Source of the DNA: Rhodospirillales bacterium
Lineage (GTDB): Bacteria; Pseudomonadota; Alphaproteobacteria; Rhodospirillales; Casp-alpha2
NCBI GenBank assembly: GCA_013203595.1
Contig: JABMNT010000032.1
Coordinates: 57,238-121,237 of the forward strand
Reading direction: 5' to 3'
DNA length: 64,000 bases
Shown: positions 54,789-62,632 of the stretch, in pieces
How positions within the stretch are numbered: position 1 is the first letter of the stretch
Layout: each line of letters begins with the position of its first letter
Made by a program: the position numbers and the translations under genes
Notes under the pieces: model-generated
Told to the model about the DNA's origin: nothing
Database searches by the model: none
What the model saw: only the letters and a program-made list of their open reading frames with translations

Positions 54789-55759
54789 TTTGCCCCCACC
54801 TGCAGGACGACCTTGCCCACCGTCCGGCGCGATTGCAGTGCCTGCAGGGCGGCGGGCAGATCATCAAAGCCAAATTGTCTATCGACCAGCGGATTGATCC
54901 GGCCCGCATCCAGCATCTCGCTCAGCCGCCCGTTGACCCGCTGCAACATGGCGCCGTCCTGGTCGTGGTTCCAGTAGACACCGCGCGCCGCGGCCCGTTT
55001 CAACAACAGGCGGTGGGCCTCCAGTCTGGGGATCTGACCTGACGCAAATCCGACAATCAACAACGTGCCGTCGCGGGCAATGCATTTGAGGCTGAGCTCG
55101 CCGATCCGCCCGCCAACCGGATCAACAATCAGATTGGCGCCTTTGCCTTTTGTTGCGTCCATGACAGCGCTGACCCAGTCATCTGTTGCGTAATCAATCA
55201 GTACATCGGCGCCATGCTGGCGGGCCAGATCCAGTTTTGCCTTGGTTCCGGCCGTGGCGATCACATCTGCGCCCAGGGCCTTGGCGATCTCGACCGCGGC
55301 CAGACCGATACCACCGGCCGCCGCATGGACCAGCACCCGGTCATTGGGCGTCACCACCACACATTCACCCAGCGCGACCATGGCGGTTGTGTAGACCACC
55401 GGCAAGGCAGCACCAATGGCCAGATCAACGGCATCAGGTATGCGAATGGCCATATCGGCACGGACAAGCGCCTGCTCGGCAAAACCGCCCCAGTCGACCT
55501 TGCTGGCGATGCGGTCGCCGGTTTTCCAGGGACTGGCCGCCGGCGCGTCGATAACGACGCCCGCCACTTCCTGACCCGGCGTAAAGGGCCGGGGCGGACG
55601 TACCTGATAGGTATCTTCGATCATCAGCAAATCAGAAAAATTGAGGGCTGCAGCCTGTACATCGATCAATATCTGATTGTCACCGGGGTCGGCGATAAAT
55701 GCTTCCTCAATTTTCAAGCCGTCAATACCCAGCTTTTGACCTGACACCCACTGCCTCAT
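54785..55759 (-). CDS. Quinone-reductase/medium-chain dehydrogenase family protein
   Basis: A 324-residue NADPH-dependent zinc-free MDR (quinone oxidoreductase or enoyl reductase type). The nucleotide-binding loop VLVHAAAGGIGLAAVEIAKALGADV is near 140-164 (AAAGGIGLAAV), and NDRVLVHAA precedes it. GQEVAGVVIDAP and the catalytic-domain segment LNFSDLLMIEDTYQ are standard. Zinc-ligand cysteines are missing, so a reductase role on an enoyl acid or enoyl-CoA is the best guess. It overlaps both neighbours by 4 bases. Confidence 0.88.
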   Translation of the reverse strand: MRQWVSGQKLGIDGLKIEEAFIADPGDNQILIDVQAAALNFSDLLMIEDTYQVRPPRPFTPGQEVAGVVIDAPAASPWKTGDRIASKVDWGGFAEQALVRADMAIRIPDAVDLAIGAALPVVYTTAMVALGECVVVTPNDRVLVHAAAGGIGLAAVEIAKALGADVIATAGTKAKLDLARQHGADVLIDYATDDWVSAVMDATKGKGANLIVDPVGGRIGELSLKCIARDGTLLIVGFASGQIPRLEAHRLLLKRAAARGVYWNHDQDGAMLQRVNGRLSEMLDAGRINPLVDRQFGFDDLPAALQALQSRRTVGKVVLQVGAK

Positions 55760-56556
55760 GTGATGACGTCCCCCCCGATCAACTGTGTGATGTCGTCGGC
55801 GGTCTTTCTTAACAACCGCCCGGTTTCGTGCAGACGCTGTTTATCCAGTCGCTGCATCGGACCGGCAATGGCGATCGAGCCCCCGGGCCGGTGATGATGC
55901 CCCCAGAAGCCAGCGGCGACACCGGCGACACCAGGATAGGTTTCACCTTCGGAAATGGCATACCCCCGAATTTTAGTCTGCTCCAGATCGGCCCGCAGGA
56001 GGCGGGGGTCGGTGACTGTCAGATCTGTAAAAGACTGCATGGGAGCTTGTATAATCTGGGTTTGTTCCGTTTCTGACAGCAGCGCCATCACCGCCTTCGG
56101 TGCCGCCCCGGCGTGCAGCGGAAACCGGGTGCCAATCGGCTCAAACACCCGCAATCCGGTCTGCCGTCCCTCGATCTGGTCAACGCAGACAACCTGTGAA
56201 GCCGCTTCATCAAATTGTGTCAGAATAATCGTCTCGTCGGTCTGCAGGGCCAGTTGGCTGAGCAGCGGTTTGCAGACGTCGCGCAGATCGAAACCCGCTT
56301 CGGCCCTGCGCCCCAGGTCGATGGCGGCCGGGCCGAGCCGGTATTTTCCGGAGTCCGCCGATTGCGCCAGGTAGCCCCGCTCGCCCAGATAACGGACCAG
56401 CCGGCTTATGGCCGAGCGGTTCATCCCTGTCGCCCGCGACAACTCGGCCTGGGTCCAGCTCGGTGCATCGGTCTGGAACAGGTCCAGGATCTGAAAGGTT
56501 TTCACCAATAGACCGGTTCCGGCAACGGCTTTGTCGTCTGCGGATATATTATTCAT
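55756..56556 (-). CDS. IclR-family transcriptional regulator
   Basis: A 266-residue regulator with the N-terminal winged helix-turn-helix (ILDLFQTDAPSWTQAELSRATGMNRSAISRLVRYL, split as WTQAELSRATGMNRSAISRL, residues ~38-57) and the C-terminal GAF-like effector domain (VCVDQIEGRQTGLRVFEPIG near 130 and FPLHAGAAPKAVMALLS near 153). It is first in its operon and divergent from the ABC importer genes. A palindromic site lies between; IclR proteins often act on both divergent promoters and sense an aromatic or carboxylic acid. Confidence 0.92.
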   Translation of the reverse strand: MNNISADDKAVAGTGLLVKTFQILDLFQTDAPSWTQAELSRATGMNRSAISRLVRYLGERGYLAQSADSGKYRLGPAAIDLGRRAEAGFDLRDVCKPLLSQLALQTDETIILTQFDEAASQVVCVDQIEGRQTGLRVFEPIGTRFPLHAGAAPKAVMALLSETEQTQIIQAPMQSFTDLTVTDPRLLRADLEQTKIRGYAISEGETYPGVAGVAAGFWGHHHRPGGSIAIAGPMQRLDKQRLHETGRLLRKTADDITQLIGGDVIT

Positions 56557-56559
56557 ATC

Positions 56560-56590
56560 TCATTATGTAATACATTTGATCATATAATGA
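56560..56590. promoter_or_regulatory. Palindromic site in the iclR / ABC importer divergent region
   Basis: TCATTAT (56560-56566) and ATAATGA (56584-56590) are inverted copies 17 bases apart in the 120-base gap between the IclR gene and the substrate-binding protein gene. It is the likely binding site of the regulator for both promoters. Confidence 0.6.
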
Positions 56591-56676
56591 AACGTATTTT
56601 TGTTGACCCTTTCCCCAAATAGTGGTTTTGTTGAGCCTTCAAATAAGGATTTTCGTCACTTCAGGGAGACAAGCTC

Positions 56677-57654
56677 GTGAAACACATTTTGAAACTTGCA
56701 CTCGTTGGCACCCTCGCCAGCTTTGCCATGGCATCAGCGCAGTCGGCGGAGATGAAAAAAGTTGCGATCTCGACAATCGTCGAAGTTCCGGCGTTGACCG
56801 ACACCAAAAAAGGAATATTGGAAGGCTTGGCTGAAAAAGGCTACGTCGAGGGTAAAAACTTCACCCTCGACTATCAAAATGCCAATGGAAATATGCCGAC
56901 CCAGCAACAGATTGCCAAAAAATTTATCGGCTCCAACCCCGATATAATCATCCCGATCACGACGCCGACTTCGCAGGCGATGGTCGCCGGCACAAAAACA
57001 ATCCCGATCGTATTTACGACGGTGACCGACCCGGTCAAGGCGCAATTGATTTCCCGCTACGAAAAGCCGGGCGCCAATGTAACCGGCGTCTCGGATGCGG
57101 CTCCCATCGGACCCCAACTTGATTTGTTCAGGGAAATTATCCCCGGCCTGAAAACACTGGGCTTTATTTACAATCCAGGACTGGATAATGCCCTGGCCAC
57201 ATTGGGCTGGATCAAGGAACAGGGTGCGCCGCGCGGCATAACGATTATCGAAAGCCCGGCGCCAACCACCAACGAAGTGCTGTTGGCGACGAAAAAACTG
57301 ATTGGCCAGGTTGATGCCATTTATATCCCCAACGACACCACCGTCGTCGCTGCCCTTGAAGCCATCGTCAAAATTGGCCAGGACGTTGACATGCCGATCT
57401 TCACCGGCGAAACCGGCGGTGTGACCCGGGGTGCGGCAGCATCGGTCGGGCTTGATTATGTGGAAGTGGGCCGGGTTACCGGGCGCATGGCCGCTGAAGT
57501 TCTGAACGGCAAGAACCCCGGCGATATCGACGCGGTCATCGCCTACAAGGTGGTCGACAAGTTTATCGTTGCGGTCAATCTGGGTTCAGCCGAGAAAATG
57601 GGCCTGACAATCCCTAAATCGGTCATGGACCGGGCCACAGAAGTTATCAAGTAA
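56677..57654 (+). CDS. ABC transporter substrate-binding protein (TrpX-type, PF04392)
   Basis: The 325-residue receptor with a signal peptide (ILKLALVGTLASFAMASA). Its mature part begins VAISTIVEVPALTDTKKGI and includes LDYQNANGNMPTQQQIAKK near 60 and SQAMVAGTKTIPIVFTTVTDPVKAQLIS, both hallmarks of the YrpA/TrpX family that in Firmicutes binds tryptophan. Ligand could be an aromatic or imidazole amino acid derivative, consistent with the urocanase cluster. A perfect terminator directly follows. Confidence 0.88.
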   Translation: MKHILKLALVGTLASFAMASAQSAEMKKVAISTIVEVPALTDTKKGILEGLAEKGYVEGKNFTLDYQNANGNMPTQQQIAKKFIGSNPDIIIPITTPTSQAMVAGTKTIPIVFTTVTDPVKAQLISRYEKPGANVTGVSDAAPIGPQLDLFREIIPGLKTLGFIYNPGLDNALATLGWIKEQGAPRGITIIESPAPTTNEVLLATKKLIGQVDAIYIPNDTTVVAALEAIVKIGQDVDMPIFTGETGGVTRGAAASVGLDYVEVGRVTGRMAAEVLNGKNPGDIDAVIAYKVVDKFIVAVNLGSAEKMGLTIPKSVMDRATEVIK

Positions 57655-57661
57655 CCCATAC

Positions 57662-57706
57662 GGCACGGTGTCGGCTTCCCTGGTGGAGCGCACCGTGCCT
57701 TTTTTT
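57662..57706 (+). terminator. Strong terminator between receptor and permease genes
   Basis: GGCACGGTG (57662-57670) pairs perfectly with CACCGTGCC (57691-57699) and is followed by seven T (57700-57706). It allows more receptor than membrane components to be made, as in the TctC case at 16625. Confidence 0.9.
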
Positions 57707-57731
57707 CCTACGGCTTTGAAGTCTTTGCCTC

Positions 57732-58637
57732 ATGTCGCTTTATGAACTTCTGGGTACACTTGAAACCGGCTTCGTTTTCGGACTGGTCGCACTTGGTGCC
57801 TATCTGACCTTCAAAATTCTCGATTTTCCGGATTTGACCGTTGAAGGCAGTTTTCCTCTGGGCGCCGCCGTCGCCGCAGCAATGATCGTTCAGGCCGACT
57901 GGAACCCCTGGGCGGCGACCGGGTTTGCCAGCCTTATCGGTTTTGTCGCCGGTTACGCCACCGCCTATCTGAATGTGCGTTTCAATATCCTGCATATTCT
58001 GGCCGGTATTCTGGTCGCCATTTCCCTGTATTCAATTAATCTGCGGATCATGAACGGACCCAATGAACCGCTGCTCAATGTAACCACGGTGTTCTCCGCC
58101 TTTGAAGACTTCGGCTACCCCGGCTATATGATCAATCCGGTGTTCCTTGGTGTTGTTGTGATCGCTGTCAAACTGCTGCTGGACGCCTTTCTGGCAACCG
58201 GCTGGGGCATGTCCATGCGCGCCGCCGGGGCCAACCCGGCCATGGCTGAAGCCAACGGCATCAACGTCGGCAATATGAAACTGTACGGGGTCGGCATTGC
58301 CAACGGCCTGACGGCGCTGGCCGGTGCCCTGTTTGCACAGATATTCGGTGCGGCCGATGCCTATATGGGTATTGGCGTTATCATCGTCGGTCTGGCCTCG
58401 GTAATTGTCGGCATGTCGATCCTGCCGAGCCGCACCATTTTCCTGGCGACCATCGCCTGTATCGCTGGCGCGGTCCTGTACCGTCTCGCCGTCGCCGTCG
58501 CCCTCAATGCGGATTTCTTAGGGTTACGCGCCTCGGATGTTCAAATGGTCACCGCCGGCCTGGTCGCCCTGGCCCTGATCATCCAGCAATCCGGGGTTTC
58601 GATCTTCAAAAAGAAAAACAAGGAGGCGGATAAATGA
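57732..58637 (+). CDS. ABC transporter permease (TrpY-type)
   Basis: A 301-residue branched-chain-amino-acid-type permease (PF02653) with about eight to nine spans. The region FKILDFPDLTVEGSFPLGAAVAAAM is characteristic (LTVEGSFPLGA), as is the EAA-like loop WGMSMRAAGANPAMAEANGI near 158-177, then VGIIVGLASVIVG-type sequence near 218. The 5' ATG 57732 lies 25 bases after the terminator. It overlaps the ATPase gene by 4 bases. Confidence 0.88.
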   Translation: MSLYELLGTLETGFVFGLVALGAYLTFKILDFPDLTVEGSFPLGAAVAAAMIVQADWNPWAATGFASLIGFVAGYATAYLNVRFNILHILAGILVAISLYSINLRIMNGPNEPLLNVTTVFSAFEDFGYPGYMINPVFLGVVVIAVKLLLDAFLATGWGMSMRAAGANPAMAEANGINVGNMKLYGVGIANGLTALAGALFAQIFGAADAYMGIGVIIVGLASVIVGMSILPSRTIFLATIACIAGAVLYRLAVAVALNADFLGLRASDVQMVTAGLVALALIIQQSGVSIFKKKNKEADK

Positions 58638-59428
58638 TTGATCTCAACAACATTCACGTCACCTTCAACAAGGATACACCGCTGGAAACGCGGGCCTTGC
58701 GGGGCATCGATCTGCACGTGCCGCGCAACCAGTTCCTGACGGTTATCGGCTCGAACGGTGCCGGCAAATCGACCGCGCTCAATGTCATGGCCGGGATTGC
58801 CCCGGCTGAACAGGGGTCCTTGCGGGTCGGCGAATTTGATATGACCGACTGGCCCGTGCACAAACGCGCCCCCTACATTTCGCGGGTTTTTCAGGACCCG
58901 AAAATGGGCACCTGCGAAGACCTGACCATACTGGAAAACTTTGCCCTGGCCTTCGGTCGCACCAAACCCCGCGGTTTTCGCTTTGCCGTCGACCCGGCAA
59001 TCAGAACAACGGTCGCCGATCGTCTGGCAGCGCTCAAGCTGGGCCTGGAAGACCGCCTGAACGACAAGGTCGGCCTGCTTTCCGGCGGCCAGCGCCAGGC
59101 AGTCAGCCTGCTGATGGCGACCACCGGCGAAACCCAGGTGCTTTTGCTCGATGAACACACCGCCGCGCTTGATCCGAAAACCGCTGACTTCGTTCTGGAG
59201 ATCACCAATTCGATCGTCAAGGAACTGAGCCTGACCGCGGTCATGGTCACCCATTCCATGGCCCAGGCCCTGCATACCGGAGACCGGACCATCATGTTTC
59301 ACCAGGGCAGGATCATTTTCGATGTCTCCGGCGAGACCCGTGACAAGATGCAGGTTGAAGACCTGCTGCATCTGTTCAAACGCGAGCAAGGCGAAGAACT
59401 GGCAGACGATTCCCTTTTGCTTGGTTAA
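58634..59428 (+). CDS. ABC transporter ATP-binding protein (TrpZ-type)
   Basis: 264 residues. Walker A is GSNGAGKSTALNVMAG near 39-54, the signature LSGGQRQAVSLLMAT near 145, and Walker B LLLDEHTAALDPKTAD near 168 with His instead of Pro after the Glu, as in this subfamily. VMVTHSMAQALHTGDR gives the H-loop. It completes the three-gene importer that runs divergent to the IclR operon. Confidence 0.93.
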   Translation: MIDLNNIHVTFNKDTPLETRALRGIDLHVPRNQFLTVIGSNGAGKSTALNVMAGIAPAEQGSLRVGEFDMTDWPVHKRAPYISRVFQDPKMGTCEDLTILENFALAFGRTKPRGFRFAVDPAIRTTVADRLAALKLGLEDRLNDKVGLLSGGQRQAVSLLMATTGETQVLLLDEHTAALDPKTADFVLEITNSIVKELSLTAVMVTHSMAQALHTGDRTIMFHQGRIIFDVSGETRDKMQVEDLLHLFKREQGEELADDSLLLG

Positions 59429-59448
59429 CCGATTTACAAGGATCCCAC

Positions 59449-60057
59449 ATGGCCTGGATTGAAACCGTCCCTTATGAAAAATCATCGGGTAAACTGAGAA
59501 AGCTGTATGACCGGGTCAAGGGCCCGGGCGACAACGTCGACAACATCATGATGGCCCACAGCCTGCGCCCCCATTCCATGGAAGGCCATATGGCGATCTA
59601 CAAATATGTTCTGCACCACACCAACAACACCGTCCCCAAATGGTTTCTCGAAACCATCGGTGTCTGGGTCAGCCTTCTGAACAACTGCCATTACTGCGTT
59701 GACCACCACTTTGCCGGACTGGCGCGATTGCTGGATGATGACGCCAAATCCCGGGCCATTCGCCAGGCGCTGGATGCCGGCGACATCGACGGAGCCCCCT
59801 TTGATGCCCGCCAGACGGCCGCTCTCGCCTATGCCCGAACCCTGACCCTGCAGCCCGATCAGGTGACCGAAAGCGACATCGGAAAATTACGCCAGAGCGG
59901 CCTCGATGATGGCGAAATTCTCGAGATCAATCAGGTCACCGCCTATTTCTGCTACGCCAACCGCACCGTACTCGGGCTCGGATGCTCGACCGACGGCGAT
60001 ATTCTGGGCCTGTCGCCAAACAATTCAAACGACGAAAACGATTGGTCGCATAGCTGA
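59449..60057 (+). CDS. AhpD/carboxymuconolactone decarboxylase-like protein
   Basis: 202 residues of the peroxidase-related AhpD-like family. The redox motif is SLLNNCHYCVDHHFAGL near 83, i.e. CxxC followed by His as in AhpD, where it reduces peroxiredoxins or hydroperoxides. QTAALAYARTLTLQPDQV near 124 is the second family segment. It follows the ATPase by 20 bases, so it belongs to the importer operon; a redox-protective or catabolic lyase role is possible. Confidence 0.88.
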   Translation: MAWIETVPYEKSSGKLRKLYDRVKGPGDNVDNIMMAHSLRPHSMEGHMAIYKYVLHHTNNTVPKWFLETIGVWVSLLNNCHYCVDHHFAGLARLLDDDAKSRAIRQALDAGDIDGAPFDARQTAALAYARTLTLQPDQVTESDIGKLRQSGLDDGEILEINQVTAYFCYANRTVLGLGCSTDGDILGLSPNNSNDENDWSHS

Positions 60058-60082
60058 TAAAAGTCGAGAAAAAGTGAAATCC

Positions 60083-61192
60083 ATGCCCCACACCATTCCC
60101 AAAGACACTATCAACCGGTTGCCCGGCTACACATCGCCGTCGCCGCCGGAGCCCGACGGCCGGTTGATCGCCGGGCAGCGGCGCATGAACCTGAACGAAG
60201 CGCCGGTCCCGCCGTCGCCGAAAACCCTTGCCGCCATGACCGCCGCCCTGACCGAGGTCAACAAGTACCCCGATCATGGCTGCACGGCACTGGCGACGCT
60301 GTTGGCGGAACGCCTCGCGGTGCCCGAGGACCGCTTGTTCTTTGGTGGCGGCTCCGGTGAACTGCTGCTCGCCTCGGCAATGCTGGCCGTCGACGGCGGT
60401 GACGAAGCCATTGTCCCGGTGCCGACCTTTCCGACCTTCGGCAAAGGCGTGCATCTGGTCGGCGGCACAATTATCGGCGTGCCCGTTGATGACGCAGGCG
60501 TCAACGATGTGCGGGCCATGGTCGCGGCGATCACGCCCCGGACCCAGATCGTCTATGTGTGCACGCCCAACAACCCCACCGGCGGTATGCTGTCAGCCGA
60601 CGACATGGCTTATCTGTGTGGCGCGGTTCCCGCCAATGTCCTGTTGTTGATTGATGAAGCCTATCATGAGTTCGGCGCCCATGACGGCGGACCTGATTAT
60701 CTGGGCATTGTGGCCGGACGCAAGGGGTTATGGGCTGTCACCCGAACCTTTTCCAAGGCCTATTCCCTGGCCGGCATGCGGGTCGGTTATGGCATCGCCA
60801 GTTCACCCGAACTGGCCGAAGGCTATTGGAAAATCAGGGGTACCTTCACGGTCAACCGGGTTGCCCTGGCCGGTGCCGTTGTCGCCTATGAGGATATTGA
60901 ATACCGCGAAGCCCTGCTGGCCGAAAATGCCCGCCAGCGCGACAGCATAAGCCGCGGCCTGGCGGCAATGGGTTTCAAGCCCTACCCGTCGAGTGCCAAT
61001 TTCGTGACCGCACGCTCACCGGTCGATGCCACCGCGCTGGCTTCCTGGCTGGCAGAAACCGACATATTGGTGCAACCCATGAGCTGGCCGGGGTCCGGTT
61101 CCTGCCTGCGCATCAGCGTCGGCTCAAAAGACGATACCACCGCCCTGCTGGCCGGGATTGCGGGGTATCTGAAAGCCAACCGGGTGAAATAA
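60083..61192 (+). CDS. HisC-type class I/II aminotransferase
   Basis: A PLP enzyme of 369 residues in the histidinol-phosphate aminotransferase family. PLP-binding features: YVCTPNNPTGGMLS near 160, LLIDEAYHEFGAHDGG near 195 and the Schiff-base Lys in TRTFSKAYSLAGMRVGYGIA near 228; LRISVGSKDD near the end carries the carboxylate-binding Arg. It is in a catabolic-looking operon and not with his biosynthesis genes, so it may transaminate histidine or another aromatic amino acid brought in by the importer. A GTG nine bases upstream is an alternative start. Confidence 0.88.
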   Translation: MPHTIPKDTINRLPGYTSPSPPEPDGRLIAGQRRMNLNEAPVPPSPKTLAAMTAALTEVNKYPDHGCTALATLLAERLAVPEDRLFFGGGSGELLLASAMLAVDGGDEAIVPVPTFPTFGKGVHLVGGTIIGVPVDDAGVNDVRAMVAAITPRTQIVYVCTPNNPTGGMLSADDMAYLCGAVPANVLLLIDEAYHEFGAHDGGPDYLGIVAGRKGLWAVTRTFSKAYSLAGMRVGYGIASSPELAEGYWKIRGTFTVNRVALAGAVVAYEDIEYREALLAENARQRDSISRGLAAMGFKPYPSSANFVTARSPVDATALASWLAETDILVQPMSWPGSGSCLRISVGSKDDTTALLAGIAGYLKANRVK

Positions 61193-61375
61193 AGCAATCC
61201 TTTCACGCAAAACCGCAATTTTGTCTTAATTCTGACTTGTTCGTCTGCTACGTGATCAGGGATTACGAGACATATAAGGCCACAGAACATCACCATCAAT
61301 ACGTTACGGGGTGCCGAGACACCCACCGTCGCTTTTTCGCATTTTGAAACCATAACACCCCAGGAACGCGTCCGC

Positions 61376-62407
61376 GTGTGGTCGCAGGCGGCCCGTTCCC
61401 ATGCGCAGCCGGAACCGGGGCGAAGTATCCTGCAGCTCATGACAACCCTCATTCCGCTGGCCGGCCTGTGGGCAGCGATGATGCTTACCGTTGATGATGC
61501 CTACTGGGCCACATTGCTGTTATCGATCGCCGCGGCCGCATTCACCGTGCGTTTGTTTATCATCCAGCACGATTGTGGTCACCGCTCGTTCTTTTCCTCC
61601 AAACGGCTCAACGGAATCGTTGGCTCAATACTCGGGATCATCACCCTGACCCCGCATGAATACTGGCGCCAATCCCATAACATCCATCACGCCACCTGCG
61701 GCAACCTGCATAACCGGGGAGTGGGCGACATCAGTCTCCTCACCGTGACGGAATACACGAACCTGTCGGCCTGGAAACGCCTCGCTTACCGCATTTACCG
61801 CATGCCTGCCGTCATGCTGGGGATTGGGCCGATCTACCTTTTCATCATCAAATACCGCCTTCCCCTGGATCTGATCCGGCACCGTCCCCGGTTGTTGATC
61901 AGCATCATGGGCACCAATCTGGGCATTGCCGGTGCCGTACTGGGGCTGGGCTTCTGTTTCGGATTTATTGACCTGCTGATGGTCCATCTTCCCATCGTCC
62001 TGCTTTCCTCCGCCGCCGGCGTCTGGCTGTTCTATGTTCAGCACCAGTTTGAACAGACCTATTGGCGAGACAAGAAAAACTGGGACTTTCATGAGGCCTC
62101 GGTAATGGCCAGCAGTTACTACGACCTGCCGCAACCCCTACGCTGGTTTTCCGGGAACATCGGCATTCACCACATCCATCACCTGTCGAGCCGCATTCCC
62201 AACTACCGCCTCGGCACCTGTCTCGCCGAAATCCCGGCCCTGCAGTCGGTAAACCACATCAGCCTTCGCGAAAGTCTGTCCTGCCTCCGTCTCGCCCTTT
62301 GGGACGAAACGGCGCAGCGCCTGATCTCATTTAAAAGCCTGCGCCGGTTACGCCGGGCCACCGCGCAAGCCACCGTCGCAGACAGCGCTGAGCCAAATAT
62401 CCCATAA
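61376..62407 (+). CDS. Membrane fatty acid desaturase
   Basis: A di-iron acyl-lipid desaturase, 343 residues. The three histidine boxes are complete: IIQHDCGHRSFFSSKRL near 61-77, WRQSHNIHHATCGNL near 98-112, and GIHHIHHLSSRIPNY near 262-276. Four hydrophobic stretches (IPLAGLWAAMMLTV, LLLSIAAAAFTVRLF and two in the middle) give the usual topology. The start is GTG 61376 with AGGA upstream; no ATG is in frame. It probably places a delta-12-type double bond, changing membrane fluidity. The upstream 183 bases contain no gene. Confidence 0.9.
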   Translation: MWSQAARSHAQPEPGRSILQLMTTLIPLAGLWAAMMLTVDDAYWATLLLSIAAAAFTVRLFIIQHDCGHRSFFSSKRLNGIVGSILGIITLTPHEYWRQSHNIHHATCGNLHNRGVGDISLLTVTEYTNLSAWKRLAYRIYRMPAVMLGIGPIYLFIIKYRLPLDLIRHRPRLLISIMGTNLGIAGAVLGLGFCFGFIDLLMVHLPIVLLSSAAGVWLFYVQHQFEQTYWRDKKNWDFHEASVMASSYYDLPQPLRWFSGNIGIHHIHHLSSRIPNYRLGTCLAEIPALQSVNHISLRESLSCLRLALWDETAQRLISFKSLRRLRRATAQATVADSAEPNIP

Positions 62408-62424
62408 AGGCGCGAAAAACGTTC

Positions 62425-62589
62425 TCAGCGTTGCTTGCGAACTGGTTCGAATTCCGTAGAACTCCAATAAGTTTCAGAACCCACCGTATCTGAATATTTG
62501 AGAACTACCATGCGGCCAATCAGCTCATTACCTTCCGAAACTTTCTCGTTGTTTCTGTAGACCCGGGTGTTTGCTATCGCAAACCCCAT
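62425..62589 (-). CDS. 54-residue ORF after the second urocanase
   Basis: ATG 62589 to TGA 62425 reads MGFAIANTRVYRNNEKVSEG and ends SSTEFEPVRKQR. The alternation of charged and hydrophobic residues, and a possible TTG start nine bases upstream with AAGG ahead, make it protein-like. Composition is lower in GC than the desaturase beside it. I recognise no family; it could also be the end of a longer degraded gene, since the frame is open further upstream. Confidence 0.4.
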   Translation of the reverse strand: MGFAIANTRVYRNNEKVSEGNELIGRMVVLKYSDTVGSETYWSSTEFEPVRKQR

Positions 62590-62632
62590 TACAGGCAACT
62601 GTGCCTTCGAAACGAAACCGCACCCCGCCTCC

